Position numbers and translations under genes: made by a program
Notes under the pieces: model-generated
Database searches by the model: none
What the model was told of the DNA's origin: nothing
The model's input: the letters and a program-made list of their open reading frames with translations, nothing else
In this document: positions 1-7,029 of the stretch, one piece after another
Layout of the letters: each line of letters opens with the position of its first letter
Position numbering within the stretch: the first letter of the stretch is position 1
DNA from: Gammaproteobacteria bacterium
GTDB lineage: Bacteria > Pseudomonadota > Gammaproteobacteria > GRL18
DNA: 13,040 bases
NCBI GenBank assembly: GCA_028571885.1
Contig: JAPVVU010000040.1
Location: forward strand, 1-13,040
Direction of reading: 5' to 3'

Positions 1-2856
1 AATTCTTATGCAGCAAAACCACCGCCAATTCCCTTAAGCTGTAGTATTTCACCTGCTGACGGGACTGCAACCGCAGGTACAGGAGTCACTTTTAACGGCT
101 CTGCTGATGGTGGTGCCAAAGGTGGGAAAAATTATAGCTGGGATTTTTCAGATGGCTCCGGCAGTCCTGCTTCAGCGACGACAAGTTCAGTCAATGTCAC
201 TTATAATACTTCCGGTACATTTAATGTGCTGCTGAGTGTCTCAGACAAAAATAATACCGTTGCCAATTGCAGTACAACTATTTCTGTTGCAGGTAGTGCT
301 AATCAGGCTCCGGTGGCTAACGATGATACTGCCACGACCGATCAGAATACTCCGGTTAATATCAATGTAGTTGCTAATGACACGGATGCTGATGGCACGA
401 TTAATCCGGCCACTGTGGTCGTTTCCCAGCCATCTAACGGCGGCACCTTTGCTAATAATGACGGCACAGTGGACTATACTCCCGCTCAGGATTTTACCGG
501 TAATGATAGTTTCACTTACACGGTAAAAGATAATCTGGGTGTGATTTCCAATACTGCAACTGTAACCATAACCGTTAATTCTGTTGGTGGCGGTAATACC
601 ATTTCCATTAATTCAACCAGCCAGAATGGTGTACCAATTAATCCTGTGCCTGAACAAGCCATTACCAATACCAATGATCACGTTATTCTGGCAATCAATG
701 ATTTAGGTATGCATTGTGGTGATTTGGATACCCGTGTGTCCAGCATTCTGCCTCCCTTTAATGTACTCCATGCACAGGTTATACAACGTGGTATTAATTC
801 TACACCACGGATTATGACGGAAGCTGACAACATTGAAGTGATTTATTCAGCAGCTTCTAATCCAGATGATCCTGCTTTAAGCGGTAATAGCTCAACAGGT
901 CAACCATTGTTAAATAGTAAGAACAACTCAGGTGAAGTCTATAAAACCAATTTCTGGGAATTGGCTATTGATTCAAATGAATCAATAGCATTAAAAGCCT
1001 ATAGACCATTCTATCCCTCTGGTATTCTCGATGCTTTTGATCCATCTGCACATAAAGGTTTGCCTATGCCAGATGTAGAACGTCTCTATTTGGGTGATGG
1101 TAATCTTGCTGCAGATACTCAGGTTATGCCTGGTCATGCTGATGCTTACATAGCCAATGAAACGGAGCGTTTTGAACAGTTTGTCGGCAGTATGCCGTTT
1201 TTTACCAGCTTTCCCTTTGGTTATGTAGCTGAAAATGTCAACTGGTTTGAAGCGGCAGGTATTCCATTAGCAACCTTTGATGATTCAGGTGTGGAAAATA
1301 CTTACCCATTATTAAGAGTTCAGGCTAAAGGTACTGGGGTCGATGATCCCGTTCTTGCCACTATTGACACAGTGGCTCCTATCTCTGGCGAAGCAAATTG
1401 TCAGGGCTGTCATGGTGCGATTGTAGACGGTGGTAATGGCGTGGCGACAGAAGCACTTGCCAGCGTTGCTACAACTATAAATGATCCAAAAGTGGGATCT
1501 GTGCCTCTTGCAATAAGCCAGGAATTTGCGGCAGATCTTAATATTCTGCGTCTGCATGATCAGAAACATTTAACTTCTCTGGAAGCTAACCGTCCAGTTG
1601 TTTGTCAGAGTTGTCACTATACGCCAGCACTTGATTTGGCTCAGTTGGGACCTTTGGGCCCAGAAAATGATGGTCCGCTTATTCTCAATGGCCAACTCAT
1701 ATCTGATTCCCTGGCCAATGGACGCGATCAGGTTAAAAATAAATCCATGTCTAATGTCATGCACAGCCACCATGGTTCTATTAACGTTATCGATAATACT
1801 GATGGCACAGTCTCAATTGCTCAAGCAGGAGACACAAATGTACGTTCATTATTTCCATCAATGGAACCACCAGTGACTGGCGGCAACTTACGAGATCCTA
1901 TTGCTGCTGATAATGTGTTACAGGAAACCTGTTATCAGTGTCATCCCGGTCGTCGTACTGACTGCCTGCGTGGTGCAATGGCTAGTGGTGGCATGTTGTG
2001 TCAGGATTGTCATGGTGATATGGCACAGGTTGGTGATGACTTCACCCGTGGTGTTGATCCGGCTCATGCGGGTGCTTTTGAACTGGCTGGTGACTTCTAT
2101 ACCAATCCGGCTACACCTCGTGTTCCCTGGGCCAATGAGCCAGGCTGTGGTTCCTGTCATACGGGCGATGCACTGGATAATATGCACAGTGATGCTGATA
2201 CCATTGGCTCACTCAGTGATGCGGTTCGCCTGATGCAGGCATGGCGTGTGGGAGATGCTAAAGCAACACCAATTGTACCAACCAACAAACGTTTTGCAGA
2301 AGATGTGGTTGCAACGGGTGATGCGGCAGGCAATCCAAAACTCTATCGTGTGAGTACTGGTGGGCAGGTATTATCCGACCTGGGTTCAGCTGGTGTACAA
2401 AAATCAGGACATGCCGGGTTATTCTGTGAGGCTTGTCATGGTGCAACACATGCAATCTGGCCCAATGCTAATCCTAACGCAAATGATAATGTCGCTTCGC
2501 AACAGCTTCAGCAACATGCCGGTACAATTACTGAGTGTTCTGTCTGTCATGAACCAAATGATGACAGTTTACCATTAGGTCTGGGAGGTCCTCATGGTAT
2601 GCATCCTATTGTTGCTAATGGTGATGACCGCTGGAATTTCAATCATAATAACTATGGCGGCAGCAGCAATAACAATTGTCGAACCTGTCATGGTACCGAT
2701 CTGAAAGGTACCGTTCTATCCAGAACGGCAGCAGACAGAATCGTACAATGTAAAAATGATCAGGGAACGCTTTGTGACAGCAGGAATAATCTGACTGCTA
2801 CGATACCCAAGGGTACCGAAGTTGGTTGTGGACTCTGTCATAAACAAAAACGTTAA
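1..2856 (+). CDS. Secreted multiheme cytochrome c with PKD and cadherin-like domains (5'-partial)
   Basis: The frame is open from base 1, so the true start lies upstream; the internal GTG at 226 cuts through a PKD domain and is not the start. In-window residues about 14-97 form a PKD domain (YSWDFSDGSG, then a Val/Thr-rich beta end). Residues about 101-193 form a cadherin-like/tandem-95 domain (NQAPVANDDT ... NDSFTYTVKDN). From residue 226 comes a conserved cytochrome segment (HVILAINDLGMHCGD). Nine CXXCH covalent haem sites start at residues 467, 535, 644, 667, 716, 809, 846, 893 and 943, the last four residues from the C-terminus. Cys239 in GMHCGD is not a haem motif. The protein is probably periplasmic or exported to the surface, with haems loaded by the cytochrome c maturation system, and likely moves electrons; the partner is unknown. 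The beta domains suggest an extended or adhesive N-terminal arm. No catalytic family such as nitrite or hydroxylamine reductase is recognised. Confidence 0.93.
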   Translation, partial: NSYAAKPPPIPLSCSISPADGTATAGTGVTFNGSADGGAKGGKNYSWDFSDGSGSPASATTSSVNVTYNTSGTFNVLLSVSDKNNTVANCSTTISVAGSANQAPVANDDTATTDQNTPVNINVVANDTDADGTINPATVVVSQPSNGGTFANNDGTVDYTPAQDFTGNDSFTYTVKDNLGVISNTATVTITVNSVGGGNTISINSTSQNGVPINPVPEQAITNTNDHVILAINDLGMHCGDLDTRVSSILPPFNVLHAQVIQRGINSTPRIMTEADNIEVIYSAASNPDDPALSGNSSTGQPLLNSKNNSGEVYKTNFWELAIDSNESIALKAYRPFYPSGILDAFDPSAHKGLPMPDVERLYLGDGNLAADTQVMPGHADAYIANETERFEQFVGSMPFFTSFPFGYVAENVNWFEAAGIPLATFDDSGVENTYPLLRVQAKGTGVDDPVLATIDTVAPISGEANCQGCHGAIVDGGNGVATEALASVATTINDPKVGSVPLAISQEFAADLNILRLHDQKHLTSLEANRPVVCQSCHYTPALDLAQLGPLGPENDGPLILNGQLISDSLANGRDQVKNKSMSNVMHSHHGSINVIDNTDGTVSIAQAGDTNVRSLFPSMEPPVTGGNLRDPIAADNVLQETCYQCHPGRRTDCLRGAMASGGMLCQDCHGDMAQVGDDFTRGVDPAHAGAFELAGDFYTNPATPRVPWANEPGCGSCHTGDALDNMHSDADTIGSLSDAVRLMQAWRVGDAKATPIVPTNKRFAEDVVATGDAAGNPKLYRVSTGGQVLSDLGSAGVQKSGHAGLFCEACHGATHAIWPNANPNANDNVASQQLQQHAGTITECSVCHEPNDDSLPLGLGGPHGMHPIVANGDDRWNFNHNNYGGSSNNNCRTCHGTDLKGTVLSRTAADRIVQCKNDQGTLCDSRNNLTATIPKGTEVGCGLCHKQKR

Positions 2857-2863
2857 ATTTGTT

Positions 2864-2940
2864 GTAACTATTCAGCGTATATTTCTTAATGACCACTGTT
2901 GAGCCCATGGTTGCTTATAAATAATATGCTGAATAGTTAC
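2864..2940. repeat. Inverted-ended repeat element, copy 1
   Basis: The element has perfect 13-bp inverted ends: GTAACTATTCAGC at 2864-2876 and GCTGAATAGTTAC at 2928-2940. The 51-bp interior is AT-rich with further partial complementarity next to the arms, so the transcript could fold into a long stem. It begins 7 bases after the cytochrome stop codon, where it could act as a 3'-end structure, although no T-tract follows. A second copy in the same orientation lies at 8155-8224. The copies share 19 identical bases at the left (2875-2893) and 26 at the right (2915-2940), differing in the middle and left arm. The size and terminal inverted repeats resemble a MITE or REP/BIME-like element; no flanking target duplication is obvious and no family is assigned. 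Confidence 0.85.
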
Positions 2941-3022
2941 TATTGATCGAAGAAAATATCAAATCAGAAATAGAAGTTTTGTTTGCTTGATACTCACCCG
3001 AAGTACATCCACCTATGTATTC

Positions 3023-3051
3023 TTGAGGTTTAATTCAACAATTCCTATAAA
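3023..3051 (+). promoter_or_regulatory. Candidate sigma-70 promoter for the 65-residue ORF
   Basis: TTGAGG at 3023-3028 (-35) and TATAAA at 3046-3051 (-10) are separated by exactly 17 bases, close to sigma-70 consensus. A start near 3058 would give a leader of about 67 bases before the ATG at 3125. This argues against translation from the longer in-frame ATG at 2987, which lies upstream of the promoter. Found by eye only. Confidence 0.5.
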
Positions 3052-3124
3052 TACAATATCCGAAGTAGTATTATTAAAAAAAGTGTTTATATTTTTTCTT
3101 CTCATCAGAACCAGGAGTCAGGAA

Positions 3125-3322
3125 ATGTCAATTATTGAACAAATTAATAACTCAACCAGTGAGGAAGAGATATCACAATTAATTGAAGAGCATGTTATCG
3201 ATATTGAAACACCTCTCAGCTGGGGTGAGGAAGCTGACAAATTAGAGAGTGAGGGTGAAACCCATAAAGCTGAGATTTTAAGGGCTGCTGAAAAACGTTG
3301 TATCGAGTTAAGTCACCAATAA
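3125..3322 (+). CDS. Small acidic protein of unknown function, 65 aa
   Basis: The ATG at 3125 is preferred over the in-frame ATG at 2987 because AGGAG (3113-3117) lies 7 bases before it, a promoter candidate lies between the two starts, and the upstream residues look like translated AT-rich noncoding DNA. The 65-residue product has 15 Glu and 2 Asp against 5 Lys/Arg. It appears helical in two segments: MSIIEQINNS to about residue 27, and about 34-63. There is one Trp (33), one Cys (59), no signal peptide and no membrane segment, so it should be cytosolic. I do not recognise a family. It stands alone on the + strand between the cytochrome gene and the convergent lipoprotein gene. It could be a small regulatory or chaperone-like protein, but nothing in the sequence establishes that. 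Confidence 0.62.
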   Translation: MSIIEQINNSTSEEEISQLIEEHVIDIETPLSWGEEADKLESEGETHKAEILRAAEKRCIELSHQ

Positions 3323-3447
3323 ATCAATTGTTATTTTAACGAATCAGCCTGAGTTTCACTTACGCCGAGGTGAGGATTTTCCTGTTGGTGCCTGACAGGA
3401 TTGTAACGAGTCGCCGAACAGCAAGAATGTTTTGCGCAACTATTCGC
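3323..3447. other. Convergent intergenic region with a weak hairpin
   Basis: These 125 bases separate two converging genes. The only structure seen is a 6-bp hairpin, TCCTGT (3380-3385) with ACAGGA (3395-3400) and a 9-base loop. It is not followed by a T-run on either strand, so it is a poor intrinsic terminator. Base composition rises towards the right, matching the GC-richer gene that follows. Confidence 0.35.
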
Positions 3448-5640
3448 TTATTCTTCCACTAGCCGTAGTCGCGCTGCAAAAATATCTTGCGGAGGGGCAT
3501 CACGTAAATCCGGCCACACCGGGTAGGCACGATTCACACCGCAGGCTAACCCGATGTAGTCACCGATGAAACCTTGGTTATCTACTTTTTTACGTGCATG
3601 GCGAGGATTAGAGGCCTGGCTGGTAACGCGGACGTCATCAAGAAATGTCAGTGAACCCAGGAGAGTCGCTGTGGCATAAAGGTGGTAGCGAAGATTGTTC
3701 GGGTCGTCGCGCCGGTCTAGCCAGGCAACATAAACGCTGCCGTCGGAGTCGCTGCACAACCAGGGGAAAAACTGATCCCCCTGAGTTTCATTGTTGACGC
3801 GTACCGGCAAATGCCACGTGTCGCCACCGTTTGATGAGCGTACCATCCATATGTCTGAGAGGTGCTCATCGCCAAAACCGGTCATAACAAACGGTTTGGC
3901 AAAATCATCCTCCAACGTGTAGCCGCTTATCTCGAAGGCATCATTGATACCAGTGAGATAGACGATGGCTTCCCCCGGGAAACTCACCGGTTTGGTCACG
4001 CCGTCAACGACAACGAAGCCATGGGAACTTCCGTCTGCGTCGCTGTAGTTTCCCACTATGTCTCCGTGTTCGTTAATATCAGTCAGTTTGACGCTGCTGG
4101 CATCGTCGATATGGATTGGCAACCAGATTTCATCCTGGTATTGAAAACCATGAGTCACGCCTGCGTCGTCCCTGTAGTAACCGACGATTGCACCGGCATT
4201 GTTGATGCCCGTAAGAAAGGTGTGTTCGGCATCGGGGTGATCCAGCTGAACAAAGCTGCCATCGGGATCATGAATAAAGCCGTGAGCCTTTTGATCCTGT
4301 AGTACAAACCAGCCGACGACGCGGCTATTGTTGTCTATGTCCTGCGCGTGGGTACTGAGCGAGTCGGGATAATAAACAGGAGTGAAGCTCCCGTTACGCC
4401 AAATATAGCCGTGGTGCACGCCTGAAGTTTTAGTAAAGGTACCGGTCACAACACCCTGTTCGTTGATGCCGCTGGCTATTGTGGATTCCGCGTCGGGGTG
4501 GCCAAACACATCATAGGTTTCGGTGCGACGGCGACGGAAGGCGGTTATCTGTTCCGTGCGCCGGTCTTTGAACCATCCCACTACATTGCCCTGGGTATTG
4601 ATGTCCAGGGCTTTAATGTTCTTTGCGCGAGGCAGCGTTACCGGCGTATAGAGTGGTGCCTGATCGGCAAATGTGGCGTATACCCAGCCTCTGGTTATTT
4701 CTTCGTGGGATACAGTTAAAACAGGATAGCGTGAGCCGCGCATTACGCCATTGACGGCTTGACCCGGCCCCAATTCTGCCAACAGCTGCGGCTCGCTCCA
4801 ACGATTTTGGTTGGCATTGAGCTTAGTGAATTTGATCTGATATTTGGTTGGCGCGGCGGTATACGGCGGTTCAGTACTTGACCACGCAACATAAACCTCA
4901 CCATCCGGACCAATCGCCGGATGAGCACCCCAATTGTTTCCTTGCGCCAGAATCGTGCTTTCCATTTCAATCGGTTCGGAGGGTGGGGTTCCATTAAATA
5001 AAGATTCCGGATTGTCTATGACAATGACACGAATTTGTCGATCATAGTCATCTGTGGCACTGACGGCGGTGTAGACGATATAAAGTCGCGTTTGACCTTG
5101 ATGCTGGCCTGCTGCCACGAATGGCTTATCAAAGAGTCGGTCGCTATCATCGTCGAAGGTGATCACGTCAGCCTGATTGGTGGCGTTGGAACCGATACGA
5201 GCAAGCATCGGCAGGGTTCTGGAAATACGACCATTGTCAGTGTCGTGGAAAAAACCTGATACGTAGCTGACACCATGGGCGTCAATAGCAACGGTGGGAT
5301 CGGAAAATGAATCACGGTCAAAATCTTCAGCATTTAGCAAAAAACGCAGCCAGTTTGTGCCGCCATCGCTGCTTACGCTGATTCGACAGCCCCTATTGAT
5401 GTAGCGTCTGTCCGCCTGCGAATACTGTCCCAGACCCATAATCGCAGCAACCACACGGTCCTGATTGCCCGGAGCCACCGCAATCGCAGGCTCCGTTTCT
5501 TCCTGTGAGCCATAGGAGATGCGCGCGTCCTGTTCGTCGATGGCGAGCTGCCATTTGCTGCATCCCGTTAAAAGAACAAACAGACAAAGAAAGGAAAAAG
5601 CGAGCTTACGTGGTTGAGGTGATTTGTTCATAATCTTCAT
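3448..5640 (-). CDS. Lipoprotein: sialidase-like (BNR) scaffold with inserted HAF repeats
   Basis: The 730-residue product has a lipoprotein signal peptide: a basic start (MKIMNKSPQPRK), a hydrophobic core at 13-24 and lipobox LTGC with lipidated Cys27. Residues about 45-325 and 588-730 carry features of BNR/sialidase-type propellers. These include Asp-box-like SVSSDGGTNW (88-97) and RSSNGGDTW (601-609), strands such as HPAIGPDGEVYVAW (240-253) and the C-terminal FIGDYIGLACGVNRAYPVWP. Between them, about 340-586, are six repeats of the HAF type ([DG]IN..G.IVG.Y.D..G..HGF), starting near 345, 389, 432, 476, 519 and 562, a period of 43-44 residues. A catalytic sialidase Arg triad/Tyr set cannot be confirmed, so enzymatic activity is uncertain; binding or scaffolding is equally possible. 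The ATG at 5640 has AAGG 10 bases upstream; the ATG at residue 4 is an alternative. It lies 41 bases after the 182-residue gene and is visibly GC-richer than the flanks, suggesting a different origin. Confidence 0.88.
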   Translation of the reverse strand: MKIMNKSPQPRKLAFSFLCLFVLLTGCSKWQLAIDEQDARISYGSQEETEPAIAVAPGNQDRVVAAIMGLGQYSQADRRYINRGCRISVSSDGGTNWLRFLLNAEDFDRDSFSDPTVAIDAHGVSYVSGFFHDTDNGRISRTLPMLARIGSNATNQADVITFDDDSDRLFDKPFVAAGQHQGQTRLYIVYTAVSATDDYDRQIRVIVIDNPESLFNGTPPSEPIEMESTILAQGNNWGAHPAIGPDGEVYVAWSSTEPPYTAAPTKYQIKFTKLNANQNRWSEPQLLAELGPGQAVNGVMRGSRYPVLTVSHEEITRGWVYATFADQAPLYTPVTLPRAKNIKALDINTQGNVVGWFKDRRTEQITAFRRRRTETYDVFGHPDAESTIASGINEQGVVTGTFTKTSGVHHGYIWRNGSFTPVYYPDSLSTHAQDIDNNSRVVGWFVLQDQKAHGFIHDPDGSFVQLDHPDAEHTFLTGINNAGAIVGYYRDDAGVTHGFQYQDEIWLPIHIDDASSVKLTDINEHGDIVGNYSDADGSSHGFVVVDGVTKPVSFPGEAIVYLTGINDAFEISGYTLEDDFAKPFVMTGFGDEHLSDIWMVRSSNGGDTWHLPVRVNNETQGDQFFPWLCSDSDGSVYVAWLDRRDDPNNLRYHLYATATLLGSLTFLDDVRVTSQASNPRHARKKVDNQGFIGDYIGLACGVNRAYPVWPDLRDAPPQDIFAARLRLVEE

Positions 5641-5660
5641 GTCGCACTAACCTTTTTACT

Positions 5661-5694
5661 TTTAAGTCATCGAATTTACCTTTAGGCCATCGAA
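5661..5694. repeat. Short imperfect tandem duplication at a gene end
   Basis: TTTAAGTCATCGAA (5661-5674) and TTTAGGCCATCGAA (5681-5694) match at 12 of 14 positions with a 20-base offset. The second copy contains the stop codon and last codons of the 182-residue gene; the first lies in the 41-base gap before the lipoprotein gene. It looks like a local slip or a remnant of a joining event. Confidence 0.5.
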
Positions 5695-6230
5695 AGGTCG
5701 ATCTCTTCTGCTAACAATCTTAATGCATCAGATTGGTTCACGAGAATCAGAATTCTTGCTGCGATACCTTTGAGTTGTTCATGTGCTGCAAAGGTGCTCC
5801 ACAGTGTTTGAATTAAAAGATTAAAATCCATATCGTGGTCAATCATATTGGCCTGATAGGCCAGGCCCAGCAGTTGGCGCACCGCATCCCTTGCTTCATT
5901 TATACGGTTTTCGATGGGTTCCAGAACTCGGAGTACCGTGCTCTGCGCTTCGTAGATAATTGACGTAGCGACTGATAGCTGATGTTTTCTTTTATTCGCT
6001 CCTTTTACATCTGTATGGTAAGAAGCACTGATGATTTTGCTGCGCAAGCCTGCTATTTCCGCACACTGGGCAATACTGTTTTTTTTCATTACCTCTTCTG
6101 TTGCAAGCAGCCATTGATTTAAATGAGTAAGAAACGTATTGTCTTTATGGGCTGATTTGTTCACCAGCTCAGGAATTAGCAAACTTTGCTTTAAGAGTGC
6201 CTCATAGGTGTTTAAATAGGAGTGTTTCAT
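5682..6230 (-). CDS. Hypothetical helical protein in the DUF2589 cluster, 182 aa
   Basis: The start at 6230 lies 2 bases after the TAA of the upstream gene. A GGTGGAG Shine-Dalgarno is embedded in that gene's last codons, so translation is probably coupled. The product appears almost entirely alpha-helical, with helices around residues 5-20, 30-50, 55-72, 84-105, 106-128, 133-160 and 160-180. It has no signal peptide and no convincing membrane span. The stretch IENRINEARDAVRQLLGL (106-123) is amphipathic. I do not recognise a family. Tight spacing with the 244-residue gene, and the shared strand with the DUF2589 gene, suggest the three proteins act together, possibly as a cytosolic assembly; this is inference only. 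Confidence 0.8.
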   Translation of the reverse strand: MKHSYLNTYEALLKQSLLIPELVNKSAHKDNTFLTHLNQWLLATEEVMKKNSIAQCAEIAGLRSKIISASYHTDVKGANKRKHQLSVATSIIYEAQSTVLRVLEPIENRINEARDAVRQLLGLAYQANMIDHDMDFNLLIQTLWSTFAAHEQLKGIAARILILVNQSDALRLLAEEIDLSMA

Positions 6231-6232
6231 GA

Positions 6233-6967
6233 TTACTCCACCATTAATTTAGATATGATATTCCCCTCGGCATCTTCAATAGTTTGCCACTCCATGCTCT
6301 CTTCGGTAATCTTGAGCTTGATGTAAAGCAGAGTTTCGGGCTTTTTATCTTTAAGCTTGTCGCTCTCTACCGTTACTTTGGCATTTTCAATTTTACCGGT
6401 CATCTCTCTTGGTTTTATTTCAGGCTGCAGATATTTCGCCAGATTTTCCACCAGTTTTTCTCTGATCTGGTCATCGTTGATATCTTGAAATTTGAGCGCT
6501 CTTTCAAATACAGCACGCGCTTGTTTATCGCTTTTGATCGCTTTTATGGAGATATCCGATATAGACTCACTAAAATCATTCAACGACGTTCGGATGTCGG
6601 CACCACTTTTAACTGATTTTTCCAACGTATCAATCTGTGCAAAAATCGCTTTTCTTAACGCTGTCGAAATGTCTCTATTAAAACTGGAGACTTTAAAGAC
6701 ATTTTTTATCTCTGCATAGGTTTTCGTATAGAAGTGTTTGTTATCGATTGGCTGATAATCTGTTTCTACTGATTTTTCCAATTCGTCTATCGCAACCGGA
6801 ATCGTAAACTCAGTATCTTGTATCTTCATTCTGGGAATGGAGAAATATTTTAACAGATCATGTTCGGCATACATTTTGGCGATATTGGCAGATTCTACAT
6901 CGGCTATGACCCGCGCATAGTTTAAATCTTTTACCAGAGAACCCAAATAGTCTTTTAACGTTGGCAT
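6233..6967 (-). CDS. Hypothetical protein in the DUF2589 cluster, 244 aa
   Basis: The ATG at 6967 has a strong Shine-Dalgarno (AAGGAGAG on the minus strand, complement of 6973-6980). The product has no signal peptide. Residues 1-35 are probably helical, followed by a beta segment, YFSIPRMKIQDTEFTIPVAI (41-60). A long helical central part (about 95-182) and a C-terminal beta portion (LLYIKLKITEESMEWQTIED) follow. The 44-58 segment, with IPRM then a beta strand, recalls the LPIPFIRVEEGEIDF segment of the DUF2589 product upstream, so the two may share a distant beta core; this is a visual similarity only. It lies 62 bases after the DUF2589 gene, with a hairpin between them, and is translationally coupled to the next gene. 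Function unknown. Confidence 0.82.
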   Translation of the reverse strand: MPTLKDYLGSLVKDLNYARVIADVESANIAKMYAEHDLLKYFSIPRMKIQDTEFTIPVAIDELEKSVETDYQPIDNKHFYTKTYAEIKNVFKVSSFNRDISTALRKAIFAQIDTLEKSVKSGADIRTSLNDFSESISDISIKAIKSDKQARAVFERALKFQDINDDQIREKLVENLAKYLQPEIKPREMTGKIENAKVTVESDKLKDKKPETLLYIKLKITEESMEWQTIEDAEGNIISKLMVE

Positions 6968-6990
6968 GCAATCTCTCCTTGATGTGTATC

Positions 6991-7017
6991 ATGGAAACCC
7001 AACACACGGGTTTCCAT
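6991..7017 (-). promoter_or_regulatory. Intercistronic hairpin without T-tract
   Basis: ATGGAAACCC (6991-7000) and GGGTTTCCAT (7008-7017) form a perfect 10-bp stem with a 7-base loop. On the minus-strand transcript it comes 12 bases after the DUF2589 stop codon and before the Shine-Dalgarno of the next gene. No U-run follows (GATACACATC), so full intrinsic termination is unlikely. Known analogues of such structures protect the 3' end of an upstream cistron or lower downstream expression. A higher dose of the DUF2589 protein than of its partners is a plausible consequence. Confidence 0.7.
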
Positions 7018-7029
7018 AACGATCAACCC

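Noticed and set aside
1901..2233. 110-codon + strand ORF inside the cytochrome
   Set aside because: It is a shifted-frame shadow of the haem region; the main frame holds the CXXCH motifs.
2987..3124. N-terminal extension of the small acidic protein from the ATG at 2987
   Set aside because: It precedes the promoter candidate, has no Shine-Dalgarno, and its residues are unlike the acidic helical remainder.
3380..3400. Intrinsic terminator between the convergent genes
   Set aside because: The stem has only 6 bp with a 9-base loop and no T-run on either strand.
3436..3447. GCAACTATTCGC, similar to the repeat arm GTAACTATTCAGC
   Set aside because: It is only a short match with no second arm or repeat interior nearby; chance similarity is likely.
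3862..4302. 146-codon + strand ORF opposite the lipoprotein gene
   Set aside because: It is antisense to the HAF repeat region. The minus-strand frame has clear domains and a lipobox, while this frame gives no recognisable features and no Shine-Dalgarno was evident.
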